Shown in pieces: positions 1 through 8,373 of a DNA stretch of 64,000 nt (position 1 is its first letter; each line of letters starts with the position of its first letter). The notes under the pieces were generated by a model. The model saw only the letters and a program-made list of their open reading frames with translations. It ran no database searches and was not told the origin of the DNA. A program made the position numbers and the translations under genes. Location of the stretch: positions 1 through 64,000 of the forward strand of contig CAZMZH010000006.1 of the NCBI GenBank assembly GCA_964570665.1, read 5' to 3'. This DNA comes from JAJDAT01 sp964570665 (GTDB lineage: Bacteria > Nitrospinota > Nitrospinia > Nitrospinales > JAJDAT01).

Positions 1-108
1 AATCCAAATTTCGAATACGCTCAAACGTATTTAGAAAAAGTTGAAAGTATAAAAAAGCAAAAACAATCGCAAAACACAATTTTGTCGCCTAATTCGATGT
101 CGCAGTAA
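1..108 (+). CDS. C-terminal end of a protein, possibly TPR-containing (partial)
   Basis: An open frame enters from the left edge in frame 1 and stops at TAA 106-108. It encodes 35 residues beginning NPNFEYAQTYLEKV, followed by a Lys/Gln/Ser-rich tail. The pattern of a Tyr/Ala-rich helix ending in LEKV resembles the last helix of a tetratricopeptide repeat. That is inference from a very short piece. The real start lies outside the window. The next gene is on the opposite strand, so the 63 bases between them are a convergent gap. Confidence 0.4.
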   Translation, partial: NPNFEYAQTYLEKVESIKKQKQSQNTILSPNSMSQ

Positions 109-171
109 AAGCTTTATACTCCCTCCCTTTCTTTAAAACCAAATCAGAATATAGTTAATAGTTAGCGGTAT

Positions 172-783
172 TTAACCCTTTGTAATTTTCTTAAACTTTA
201 CTTTCGGTATAATTATCCATTTCCTATCTATATCGTTTTGCCCTAGCAGACCTGGTTTCCTAGGATAAAATTGTCCCTTTTCCAAAACAAGTTTCCAGTT
301 TTGATCCCAAATTCCCGTATCCGTAAGAGGCTGGCTTCTATTACTAAAATAAGAAACTTTGATATTGAATCCCTTTTTATTTAAAAAAACTTCACCATCG
401 GCTTTGAATTGGGTAAATCGAATCTTGAATTTAACCGCTTGCCGCGAGGAAGCTTTGGCAAACCCTTTTTGAACTATTGGGGCGATTTTGCCAACAAGGG
501 ATATTGGAAATAACCGTTGCGGATTGCCCCAAACAACTTGATTTCTTGTGTAATGAACCGATCGGAGCAAGGAAGAGACTTCTTCCAAAGTAATTTGAGC
601 GGGATGTTGGAAAGGTCCCCAGTAAGACTCTTTAAGCCGGGTTTTATTTAAAGTAACAAACTCGGCGGAAACTTTTTTGCCCGGAGCCGAGCTACAAGCC
701 GAAGTTAGGAAAACCAGTATACTTAACATAGTTAAGCTTACTTTTTTTAAATTTAAAGGGGAAATTTGGTTTTTACCGAGCAT
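172..783 (-). CDS. Hypothetical outer-membrane-type lipoprotein
   Basis: This 203-residue protein has a basic N-terminus, a hydrophobic stretch and a lipobox ending LTSAC with the lipid-accepting Cys near residue 30. It should therefore be processed by signal peptidase II and anchored in a membrane. The mature part is basic, rich in beta-type segments and aromatic residues, and carries no motif I can assign. It is a single minus-strand gene. The next gene upstream on that strand is the small binding protein at 1087-1533, 303 bases away, so it probably has its own promoter. No clear Shine-Dalgarno is visible before the ATG at 783. Function unknown. Confidence 0.6.
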   Translation of the reverse strand: MLGKNQISPLNLKKVSLTMLSILVFLTSACSSAPGKKVSAEFVTLNKTRLKESYWGPFQHPAQITLEEVSSLLRSVHYTRNQVVWGNPQRLFPISLVGKIAPIVQKGFAKASSRQAVKFKIRFTQFKADGEVFLNKKGFNIKVSYFSNRSQPLTDTGIWDQNWKLVLEKGQFYPRKPGLLGQNDIDRKWIIIPKVKFKKITKG

Positions 784-1086
784 TCAGTGAAGGAATAGAT
801 ATGAGATGATTTGAGATTCGAAGAAAGAAGCGGAAAAACGCTAATCTAATTTTTAGTTTTCATCAAAACAGATTTAAGGATATCTCTAGCATTTCGAAGT
901 TTTAACTTTCGGCAAATCGCTCTCCCTTTATTTTGAAGAGCGGCTTGCGGCCAACACCAAATTATAGAAGGTCCCTTAAATAAAACGCCATCCGCTGTAT
1001 CTTTCAAACTCTATGAAGGAGCATATTTTTTACAACAAAACCGCTCCTTCCTTTAAAGACTTTTCCCGTTAATTATCAAATTGAAA
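784..1086. other. Intergenic region, no gene seen
   Basis: These 303 AT-rich bases lie between two minus-strand genes. No open frame with a ribosome site was found. A 7-bp inverted repeat (AAGGAGC at 1016-1022, GCTCCTT at 1043-1049, 20-base loop) lies just downstream of the binding-protein gene. It could be a weak terminator or transcript end, but no T-run follows it on the minus strand. Confidence 0.4.
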
Positions 1087-1533
1087 CTAAGGCAACTTTA
1101 AACCTACTTTAACTTTGCTTTTGGATACTCCCTCTAAATTCTCAAAATACTTTCCTGGTAAATAACCAATAGCATTTTTCTTTTTACCAACTATCTTTAA
1201 AACAAACTTATTAGATCTAAGAGATTTCGGTTCTCTTTCTCCCGTCGTTTGTTTTAAGCTTAACCAATAGTCTTGGTATTTACTCACAGACATATTTAAA
1301 GCGGATTTAATAAAAGCTTTCTTTAGCTTAGATTTATTGTCTCGATTAACAGGTCGAACTTTTTCACCGGATGGCCAATTTTGAGATTTGAGTAGAAAAA
1401 AACGTTCTACATCGCTCTTTTTTAAGGAACCAACAGGGTTATCCTTATTTATTATCACCACTATAGAATCCGCGCTAACTGAAGCGGCAGAGAAACTTAT
1501 AAATAAAATAGAAAGTAAAATCCTTTTAAACAT
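1087..1533 (-). CDS. Small periplasmic phosphate-binding-like (PBP-like) protein
   Basis: This 148-residue protein has a signal peptide (about residues 1-21, cleavage near VSADS). The mature domain opens SIVVIINKDNPVGSLKK and contains VERFFLLKSQNWPSG and a central region matching the short PstS-like solute-binding family often annotated 'phosphate ABC transporter substrate-binding protein'. Members are about half the size of true PstS and usually are not next to a pst transporter. A strong ribosome site (AAGGAGGGG) lies before the ATG at 1533. The gene starts 13 bases after the porin stop, so the two form an operon and probably act together at the outer membrane. The ligand is not shown by the sequence. 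Confidence 0.7.
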   Translation of the reverse strand: MFKRILLSILFISFSAASVSADSIVVIINKDNPVGSLKKSDVERFFLLKSQNWPSGEKVRPVNRDNKSKLKKAFIKSALNMSVSKYQDYWLSLKQTTGEREPKSLRSNKFVLKIVGKKKNAIGYLPGKYFENLEGVSKSKVKVGLKLP

Positions 1534-1546
1534 ATTTTTCCCCTCC

Positions 1547-2728
1547 TTAAAAGGATATCGTGATGGACGCTTGAATATTATCGTAATCTCTTTCTTGACC
1601 TAAAGAGTCTTTTTCCAATTCAAAGTCGTTAACAACATATTCTGCACGAAGCCTAATTGTAGGAGTGTATACATAATTCAGGCCAAATACATGCTCCGTC
1701 TGCTCGGTTGAATCGTTTTCGATATCAGTATCTAGATCGATATAATCGTACCGATAAAAGAATATCCATTTATTATATCTATAGGAGGGTTGAAGATACC
1801 AAGACTCTCGATCGCTTGTTCCCGATATACTTTCCTGAATATACTCAGACTTCAAAAGAAAATTCTTATAATTGACTAACAAGTCCACACCAAAAGCGTC
1901 GTAATGATCGCGTGTCGACTCGTCTCTAACTCCATTTTGATAGGAAGCGCCAAGCGTTGCAATATTATCTGGAAAAGTCCAAGATAACCGCGTTCCAGAA
2001 ATGAAATCCGACGAACCTTCTCCATTAAAATTAGAGGTGTATCCATAGTATTGAAATTGGTTGTCTCCAAAAAACTTAGATCCATGAGCTTGCACCCCAT
2101 TCAAAAAATTAGGAACAAACGTATTGCTTCCAAACAAGTTTCCAGGATTTACGTTTCTTAAAAACTGAGGTTGATTTAAATTCAATAATACAGGAGGAAA
2201 ATGCTCGATATTAATGATTCCCCAGGGATCAATAAAACGCCCATAAGTAACGTCCAACAAATCAGAAAAACGATGTTTACCCCACATAATAATTCCAGGC
2301 ACTCGATTTGCGTTCTTAGCAAAAACTCTATCTCTAACATTAGTGGCGGTATTCTCGCTGGACAAATCCGATTGCCTTAAAAACCCGACTGCGACAAAAA
2401 CAGAATCTCTTTCAGTAACGTCGGCTCCAACTAAAAACTCTAAATTCGTTTGGTCAAAAGAAGCCTTTGATGGCGAACCGCCATTAAAAGTTGAAGTAAA
2501 CGTTTGCGTAATAAACCCGCCAAAATCTAGGCGAATGGAGTCAAAAGCGGTCACGTTAACTTTATCTGATTGCTTAAGTTGCAACTCTAATAATTCTTCT
2601 TCGAGCGCTTCCAGCCTAGCATTTATTTCATCATCGCCTCCAAAAGCGGAAACGGTTGAAAGCAAAATAAAGAATGAAATAATCGCAATATTTTTTAAAA
2701 ATATTGGTACAAGCCTTGACAGCCACAT
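1547..2728 (-). CDS. Outer-membrane porin with N-terminal coiled coil
   Basis: This 393-residue protein has a hydrophobic N-terminal export signal (about residues 10-30), then a short Glu/Leu coiled coil (ARLEALEEELLELQLKQ). Repeated amphipathic beta strands follow, and the chain ends in Phe (ITISF), the usual beta-barrel assembly signal. The strand GGFITQTFTSTFNGG and the segment around VTYGRFIDPWG resemble the OprO/OprP-type and DcaP-like porin families, so a trimeric general or anion porin is likely. A near-perfect ribosome site (GGGGGAGG) precedes the ATG at 2728. The first gene of a two-gene operon with the binding-like protein downstream. Substrate unknown. Confidence 0.75.
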   Translation of the reverse strand: MWLSRLVPIFLKNIAIISFFILLSTVSAFGGDDEINARLEALEEELLELQLKQSDKVNVTAFDSIRLDFGGFITQTFTSTFNGGSPSKASFDQTNLEFLVGADVTERDSVFVAVGFLRQSDLSSENTATNVRDRVFAKNANRVPGIIMWGKHRFSDLLDVTYGRFIDPWGIINIEHFPPVLLNLNQPQFLRNVNPGNLFGSNTFVPNFLNGVQAHGSKFFGDNQFQYYGYTSNFNGEGSSDFISGTRLSWTFPDNIATLGASYQNGVRDESTRDHYDAFGVDLLVNYKNFLLKSEYIQESISGTSDRESWYLQPSYRYNKWIFFYRYDYIDLDTDIENDSTEQTEHVFGLNYVYTPTIRLRAEYVVNDFELEKDSLGQERDYDNIQASITISF

Positions 2729-2758
2729 AATTCCTCCCCCTACAATAATTGGCCTAAA

Positions 2759-2771
2759 TATCGGGCCGATA
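2759..2771. promoter_or_regulatory. Palindrome upstream of the porin gene (possible operator)
   Basis: TATCGGGCCGATA is a perfect odd palindrome centred at 2765, about 30 bases upstream of the porin start and just before its ribosome site. It is GC-richer than its surroundings. It could be an operator or an mRNA hairpin in the porin leader. Nothing else supports a specific regulator. Confidence 0.25.
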
Positions 2772-2953
2772 ATGGCTAACCCGAAAACAAAACATTCAGA
2801 TTTTTAGATTGTCACGATGTTACAAGATCAAATAATCATTTGCAAAAGTTTAATCAAAGGAATACTTATATGACAATAAAATCAATGACCTATAAAACTA
2901 TTTACATTGTTTTTTATGCTTTTTTTCGAACTTAAGGGATTTAGGTCAGAAAT

Positions 2954-3703
2954 CTATAATCCTGTGGGGTAATCGAGGAATTCGATATCAATATCGAATT
3001 TTTGTTTTAGATGGGCGCCTACAGATTGAACTCCGCCTGTTTCGGTTGCGTAATGACCGGCAAAAATTAATGCGCAACCGCCTTCAATAGCTTCGTGGAA
3101 ATGCTGATTGGCTCCTTCTCCCGTCAGATAGCAATCCAACCCTTCGCTAGAAGCCTGAGCAACTAAATCGCCTGCTCCGCCTGTAACAATCCCAAGAGTT
3201 TCGACTTCATTTTCTCCAATCACCTTTACGGGACTTTTAAGGACTGCTTCTAATTCTTTACCTAGTTGAACCGCCGATTTACGTATAATTTTTCCTTTTA
3301 GACCAATTTTAGTTCCGTTATAGTCTCCAAACGGTTCTATATCAGTCAGTCCAACTTTATCTCCAAGGGTTTTATTATTTCCCAATACAGGGTGCATATC
3401 TAAAGGTAGATGGGCCGAATATAAACCCAGGTTTCCATGAATCATGGTTGTGACTTTTTCGAATAACTTGCCTTTAAGAGGTTGGTTTCCTCCCCAAAAC
3501 AAACCATGATGAACAAACATCATATTACAGTTCCGCTCAATGGCCATTTCGATAGTGGCCAAACAAACATCAACCGCTAGACCAATTTTTTTAATTGGCC
3601 CCGTATTCTCTACTTGCAATCCGTTGAGAGCATTTTTTGCGTCCGGAATCGCTTTGATATCTAGTAAATCGTCTAAATAAGAGCTTAGCTGAATTATATC
3701 CAT
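2954..3703 (-). CDS. Nif3-like dinuclear metal centre protein
   Basis: This 249-residue protein of the Nif3/YbgI family (sometimes named GTP cyclohydrolase 1 type 2 homologue) matches the short family form without the inserted PII-like domain. Metal-binding motifs are visible: FVHHG (His65, His66), LPLDMHPVLGNN with its Asp near 101, and the C-terminal GHYATE motif. The family forms hexameric toroids binding two metal ions. Its physiological role is unsettled, so none is claimed here. The gene is single, divergent from the permease gene at 3836, with the ATG at 3703. In many genomes it sits beside a C4-type zinc ribbon gene, which is not present here. Confidence 0.88.
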   Translation of the reverse strand: MDIIQLSSYLDDLLDIKAIPDAKNALNGLQVENTGPIKKIGLAVDVCLATIEMAIERNCNMMFVHHGLFWGGNQPLKGKLFEKVTTMIHGNLGLYSAHLPLDMHPVLGNNKTLGDKVGLTDIEPFGDYNGTKIGLKGKIIRKSAVQLGKELEAVLKSPVKVIGENEVETLGIVTGGAGDLVAQASSEGLDCYLTGEGANQHFHEAIEGGCALIFAGHYATETGGVQSVGAHLKQKFDIDIEFLDYPTGL

Positions 3704-3835
3704 AGTAAAGAATTGTCCAAGGCTTTACGAAATCGATTAATATAAGATAAAATGTAACGTAAACTAATAGCTTCTTCCAAGCCGAAAATCCTTCAAAAGA
3801 TTTTATCTTACCCTATAATGTCTTTAATTAAATAG

Positions 3836-4792
3836 ATGTCTTTTATTCTGAAAAGTTTAGGCGAGCGCATCCTGCTACTCGTTTTTATTTCCATTATATC
3901 TCATGCCATTGTTCATTTGGCCCCTGGCGAACCCAGTATGGTAGACCCTGCCAATCCTCGACTTAAAGCGGAGGATATTGCTTTAATTCGCACGGCATTT
4001 CACCTTGACGACCCAATGCATGTGCAATATTTTTATTGGTTACGCGATTTGATAACGGGACAATTAAAATCCTTTAAAGATAATCAACCGGTATTGAAAA
4101 AAATCTGGGGTCGATTTCTCAATTCATTGCCTCTTTTTATCCTGGGAACAGTTTTAACTTGGTCGCTCGCTTTTCCTATTGGTATCCGCGCAGCGTTGAA
4201 CAGGGGCTCTGTATTTGACCAAACGTCAACGTTTTTATCTTATGCCTTAATATCTATTCCGGGGTTTTTCCTTTCGTATCTTTGCCTGATTTTTGTAGTT
4301 AAAACTTTTGACGTTTCGGTCATTGGGATGCAAACGTTTGGGATGGAAAACGCTCCCTGGATCAACCGTTTTATGGACAGGATCTGGCACTTAACAATTC
4401 CATCGCTTATGACGGCAGTTGCTGGAATTGCCATCCTATCGCGTTATGTTCGCTCGCAAATGTTAGAAGTTATGAGCCATGATTATATACGTACCGCCCG
4501 CGCAAAAGGATTGCCGGAAGACGCCGTTGTTTATCGTCATGGGTTAAGAAACGCATTACTCCCTTTCATCACTCTATTTGGACTCACAATACCAGGTTTG
4601 ATTGGCGGTTCTGTTATTTTTGAATATATTTTCGGCTGGCCTGGTATGGGCAGATTAGGTTACGAAGCTATTTTAGCTAGAGATTTTCCGGTTATTTTAA
4701 CGCTTAATTTTATCTCTGCAATTTTGGTTTTAGTTGGCACTTTTATTTCAGATATCTTATACGCAGTGGTAGACCCACGAATAAAATTTTAA
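3836..4792 (+). CDS. ABC transporter permease, DppB/OppB type
   Basis: This 318-residue inner-membrane permease has about six transmembrane segments. The N-terminal segment is followed by the LAPGEP motif typical of the DppB/AppB family. The cytoplasmic EAA loop reads RTARAKGLPEDAVVYRHG and contacts the ATPase subunit. The segment IFGWPGMGRLGYEAILARD is also a family signature. It is the first gene of a pair, with only two bases between its stop and the DppC-type start. Substrates of the family are peptides, nickel or other small molecules. No binding protein or ATPase lies nearby, so the substrate cannot be named. Confidence 0.88.
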   Translation: MSFILKSLGERILLLVFISIISHAIVHLAPGEPSMVDPANPRLKAEDIALIRTAFHLDDPMHVQYFYWLRDLITGQLKSFKDNQPVLKKIWGRFLNSLPLFILGTVLTWSLAFPIGIRAALNRGSVFDQTSTFLSYALISIPGFFLSYLCLIFVVKTFDVSVIGMQTFGMENAPWINRFMDRIWHLTIPSLMTAVAGIAILSRYVRSQMLEVMSHDYIRTARAKGLPEDAVVYRHGLRNALLPFITLFGLTIPGLIGGSVIFEYIFGWPGMGRLGYEAILARDFPVILTLNFISAILVLVGTFISDILYAVVDPRIKF

Positions 4793-4794
4793 AT

Positions 4795-5754
4795 ATGAAG
4801 CCTTCAACCAAATTGATAAGTAACGGTTCCCAAAATCCCTTCATGGAAAATTGGGTCATTTTTAAACGAAATAAAATGGCTTTGGCCAGTTTTTGGTTTT
4901 TGATAGCTCTATTTGTATTCGCGCTATTAGCAAAATTCTTCACTCAAATAATTGTCGTATTCGATCCACATACAGTGCGGTTAGCCGAAAAATTTGTCCC
5001 ACCCTTTTCGTCCTATAATCCAGAGTTTACTCCGCTTCAAGACGCTCCATTTGGAAACGTTTACTTATTAGGCACCGACGAATTAGGAAGAGACGTTTTG
5101 GCGCGCATGTTAGAAGGTACCTTTGTATCGCTGACTGTTGGTTTTGTCGCCGTTGGAATTTCTTTTTCCGTTGGCGTCTTTTTAGGCGGTATCGCTGGGT
5201 ATTACGGTCGCAGCCGTATTGGTTTTTTCACGGTAGATACTTTAATAATGAGATTTGTGGACGTTATGTTATGCTTTCCCACATTTTTCCTTATTCTAAC
5301 CGTGGTAGCTCTTTTACCGCCAAATATTTATAACATCATGATTGTTATTGGACTTACGAGTTGGATGGGAACGGCGCGTTTTGTTAGAGCCGAATTTTTA
5401 GCCCTTCGAGATCAAGATTTTGTGCAGGCTGCGCGCGCTTTAGCCATTCCGGAGATGCGTATCATTTTTTCTCACATAACTCCTAACGCTCTGGCTCCCG
5501 CTTTAGTCTCGGCAACTATTGGAGTTGCAAGCGCAATACTTACTGAATCAGCTCTTAGTTTCCTCGGGTTTGGAGTGCCTCCCCCATTCGCGACCTGGGG
5601 AAATATTTTATCCGACGGCAAACGGTTTATTTTCGATGCCCCCTGGCTAACATTTATTCCGGGTTTCACCATTTTGCTTGTTGTCCTTGCTTTTAACCTT
5701 TGTGGAGAAGGATTGCGCGAAGCGTTCAATCCAAAACTACGTAAGCAGATATAA
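4795..5754 (+). CDS. ABC transporter permease, DppC/OppC type
   Basis: This 319-residue partner permease has the N-terminal OppC-type segment (FKRNKMALASFWFLIALFV), the motif LLGTDELGRDVLARMLEG, an EAA loop (VQAARALAIPEMRIIFSH) and the C-terminal signature ESALSFLGFGVPPP. It forms a heterodimeric channel with the upstream DppB-type protein and is co-transcribed with it. The usual ATPase genes (dppD, dppF) and solute-binding protein are missing from both sides. The complex must therefore borrow them from elsewhere in the genome. The following gene encodes an ABC-F protein, which is not a transporter ATPase and should not be taken as the partner. Confidence 0.88.
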   Translation: MKPSTKLISNGSQNPFMENWVIFKRNKMALASFWFLIALFVFALLAKFFTQIIVVFDPHTVRLAEKFVPPFSSYNPEFTPLQDAPFGNVYLLGTDELGRDVLARMLEGTFVSLTVGFVAVGISFSVGVFLGGIAGYYGRSRIGFFTVDTLIMRFVDVMLCFPTFFLILTVVALLPPNIYNIMIVIGLTSWMGTARFVRAEFLALRDQDFVQAARALAIPEMRIIFSHITPNALAPALVSATIGVASAILTESALSFLGFGVPPPFATWGNILSDGKRFIFDAPWLTFIPGFTILLVVLAFNLCGEGLREAFNPKLRKQI

Positions 5755-5770
5755 CTTAAAGGAGTAAAAT

Positions 5771-5824
5771 TTGAAAAAATTTACGCTTATTGAAAACCTG
5801 TTAAAAATTAAATTGAACTCATGA
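5771..5824 (+). CDS. Small leader ORF coupled to the ABC-F gene
   Basis: A TTG start at 5771 follows an excellent ribosome site (AAAGGAG at 5758-5764, six-base spacing). It opens a 17-codon frame encoding MKKFTLIENLLKIKLNS. Its stop TGA (5822-5824) overlaps the ATG of the ABC-F gene (5821-5823) as ATGA, and the two frames differ. The ABC-F start has no ribosome site of its own. This arrangement is typical of translational coupling. Known precedent: several antibiotic-resistance and ribosome-rescue ABC-F genes are controlled by upstream leader peptides. That the peptide here senses ribosome stalling is inference. Confidence 0.5.
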   Translation: MKKFTLIENLLKIKLNS

Positions 5825-7755
5825 TTTATCTAAAGCAGCTAAAAAAACAATACGGCTCTAAAATCCTCTTATCCGGGATTGATTTTCATATTCGACCTGG
5901 AGAAAAAGTTGGCTTAGTAGGCGATAACGGAATGGGTAAAACCACCTTATTTCGTATAATCCAAGGAAAAGAAAGCGCAGATTCGGGAGAGGTTACCTTC
6001 CGCAAGGGCTCCTGCGTAGGGATGCTCGACCAACATTTCAACGTAGGGAGCGAATCCGCCTTGGAACGAACTGTAATGGGAGATCCCTACTTCTCCAAGG
6101 TATTGACCAACAAAGAAGCTTTGGAAAACGATCATGCGGCTCACCAAAAAGACCCACAAAAATGGGAAAAAGATTACGGAAACATTGTGTCTGAGTTTGA
6201 AAGACTAGGTGGATACGAGCGGGAATCAAAGGCTAAAGCCATTTTATCCGGCCTTGGTTTCAAAGAAAATGGCTGGAATAAACCTCTAAATCAGTTAAGC
6301 GGAGGTTGGGCAATGCGAGTAGAACTTGCGCTTCTTCTCTTACAAAACCCGGACGTTTTGTTGCTAGACGAACCTTCCAACCATTTGGACTTGCGTTCCG
6401 TCATCTGGCTAGAGGGCTTTTTAAAAAGTTACGAAGGCTCTATCGTTCTGATTTCTCATGACCGTAGATTTTTGAATGGAATTGTAACTCGGATCGTTCA
6501 CTTAGATAGAGGAAGTCTGTCAGTTTATACAGGAAATTATGACGACTTTGAAAAACAAAAAGAAGAACGCGAAACACAACTCGAACAAGCCGCCGTAAAC
6601 CAAAAGAAAAAGATAAGCGAAATGGAACGTTTTATCGAACGATTTCGCGCAAAAGCGTCTAAAGCAAAACAAGCTCAAAGTAGAGTTAAAGCGTTAGAAA
6701 AAATCAAACGTATTGAAACAACAAGCGAAGCCAAAACAGTACGCTTTCGGTTTCCCCAGCCGGCACGGACTGGTAAGGTTTCCGCTAAAGCTACCGATCT
6801 TAAAAAAAGTTATGGCGATCTTGTTGTATACGATGGATTATCTTTTGAAATCGAACGCGGATCAAAAATTGCTTTCGTAGGCGAAAATGGCGCAGGGAAA
6901 TCCACGCTTTTAAAATTACTAGGAGATGCGCTTTCCTTAGACTCGGGAGAGATCGCCTTGGGGGCCAACGTTACAAGAGCTTATTTTGCCCAACGACAAT
7001 CTGAAACTTTAGACCCAGAACTTACTGTGTTAGAAAGTCTCTCTAAAGTCGGCCCATCTTTGGGAAGAACTCAAATGCAAACAATACTTGGCGGATTCAG
7101 ATTCTCAGGAGACGACGTTCAGAAAAAAACCGAAGTTTTATCTGGCGGCGAAAAATCCAGATTAGCGTTAGCGCGAATGTTGACATCGCCAGCGTCCTTT
7201 TTACTTTTGGACGAACCGACTAATCACCTCGACATGAAATCTTGTGCAGTTCTAGCGGCGGCTTTAGAAGATTTTGAAGGCACTATTTGTGTTATTTCTC
7301 ATGACCGAGACTTTCTTGATGGATTCGTCAATCGTGTTTGGGAAATAGAAAACAAAACTCGTAAAGAGTATAAAGGCAATTTTAGCGACTATGAATGGAA
7401 AAAGGAAAAAGAAGAAGCAAACGCCGCAATACAAACAAAACCTGAAACGGTCGTTGTAAAAAAACCAAAAGAATCAAAGGCGACAAAACGAGACAAAGCC
7501 GAATTGAGAAACCGCTCCTATAAAGAAAAACAACCTATTAAAAAAAAGTTGAACGGCTTAGAGATACGCTTAGAACAAGTCATGAAAGAAAAAGATACTC
7601 TAGATAAAGCCTTGGCAAACCAAGAAATCTACGAAGCCTCCAATAAAGAAAAGCTTTTGGAAACCCTCTCTCTTCACAAAAAACTAGGATCGGAAGAAAA
7701 CGAATTATTTGAAGAAATCGAACGATTGACAGAAGAATTAGAAAAAGCCAGTTAA
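5821..7755 (+). CDS. ABC-F family ATPase (Uup/YheS-like)
   Basis: This 644-residue cytoplasmic protein has two ABC domains and no membrane segments. Domain 1 has Walker A GDNGMGKTT (about 34-42), signature LSGGWAMRVELA and Walker B LLLDEPSNHLDL. Domain 2 has GENGAGKST (about 354), LSGGEKSRLALA and LLLDEPTNHLDM. A charged linker between them (about 240-310) is the P-site tRNA interaction motif region. A Lys/Glu-rich coiled coil (about 560-644) resembles the Uup C-terminal domain. ABC-F proteins bind the ribosomal E site and relieve stalls or handle DNA/ribosome stress. Translation probably depends on the small overlapping leader ORF. The exact subfamily is uncertain. Confidence 0.9.
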   Translation: MIYLKQLKKQYGSKILLSGIDFHIRPGEKVGLVGDNGMGKTTLFRIIQGKESADSGEVTFRKGSCVGMLDQHFNVGSESALERTVMGDPYFSKVLTNKEALENDHAAHQKDPQKWEKDYGNIVSEFERLGGYERESKAKAILSGLGFKENGWNKPLNQLSGGWAMRVELALLLLQNPDVLLLDEPSNHLDLRSVIWLEGFLKSYEGSIVLISHDRRFLNGIVTRIVHLDRGSLSVYTGNYDDFEKQKEERETQLEQAAVNQKKKISEMERFIERFRAKASKAKQAQSRVKALEKIKRIETTSEAKTVRFRFPQPARTGKVSAKATDLKKSYGDLVVYDGLSFEIERGSKIAFVGENGAGKSTLLKLLGDALSLDSGEIALGANVTRAYFAQRQSETLDPELTVLESLSKVGPSLGRTQMQTILGGFRFSGDDVQKKTEVLSGGEKSRLALARMLTSPASFLLLDEPTNHLDMKSCAVLAAALEDFEGTICVISHDRDFLDGFVNRVWEIENKTRKEYKGNFSDYEWKKEKEEANAAIQTKPETVVVKKPKESKATKRDKAELRNRSYKEKQPIKKKLNGLEIRLEQVMKEKDTLDKALANQEIYEASNKEKLLETLSLHKKLGSEENELFEEIERLTEELEKAS

Positions 7756-7833
7756 AACTCCATAATTAAAGATTTTTCTAAATTCCTCTTCTTTAAAACT
7801 GTTGTTAGCCTTGAATTTTTAAAATTCTCTTAA

Positions 7834-8373
7834 ATGATATTTTCTATATTTTTTGTTCTATTAGCTCTTATCATAACCTCAATAGTTATCGTTCCCGTTT
7901 TTTTTGGAGCCCCTTGGCATCCAGCTTCACGCAAAGATATTCATAGGGCGTTAAAATTATGCGAAGCGCAACCGGGAGAAATACTATATGATTTGGGAAG
8001 CGGCGATGGGAGGGTTTTAAAAATAGCGGCGATAGATTTCGGTATGGAAGCTATAGGCCTAGAGATCGATCCAGTAAAAGTGTGGCTATCGAAACAATTT
8101 TTACCAAAAAAGAATCTCTCTAATCGCATTAAAGTTTTAAGACAAAACGTTTTCGACTTCAATTTCAAACATGCGGATATTGTTTTTATCTACATGACAC
8201 ACCAGGCATTAGATAAATTATTTCCCAAGATTTTAGAAACTTTGAAACCTACAGCCACCGTCGCTTGCTATAGATTTTGCCTACGAGGGATTCAACCGGA
8301 AAAGGTAACTTCAGATAAAAAGATTTTTATCTATCGGTTTAATAAGGGGAAAAGTCTTAACGCCTACTCTTGA
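7834..8373 (+). CDS. Membrane-anchored class I SAM-dependent methyltransferase
   Basis: This 179-residue protein has an N-terminal transmembrane helix (about residues 2-25) and then a compact Rossmann methyltransferase domain. SAM-binding motif I is YDLGSGDGRVLKIAA (about 49-63), followed by the acidic motif II GLEIDP and the later strand DIVFIYMTHQ. The lack of a C-terminal substrate domain fits a small family of membrane-tethered bacterial methyltransferases whose substrates are unknown. It ends convergently with the XRE regulator gene; the two reading frames overlap by 10 bases. No strong ribosome site precedes the ATG. Confidence 0.72.
   Translation: MIFSIFFVLLALIITSIVIVPVFFGAPWHPASRKDIHRALKLCEAQPGEILYDLGSGDGRVLKIAAIDFGMEAIGLEIDPVKVWLSKQFLPKKNLSNRIKVLRQNVFDFNFKHADIVFIYMTHQALDKLFPKILETLKPTATVACYRFCLRGIQPEKVTSDKKIFIYRFNKGKSLNAYS

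Noticed and set aside
2820..2890. TTGTCAT- and GTCATT-like half-sites upstream of the porin as a Pho box
   Set aside because: The half-sites are not at the 11-base spacing of PhoB boxes and the match is poor, so phosphate regulation is not supported.
5821..7755. ABC-F protein as the ATPase of the adjacent permeases
   Set aside because: Fused double ABC domains with the ABC-F linker and C-terminal coiled coil do not energise Dpp-type transporters.
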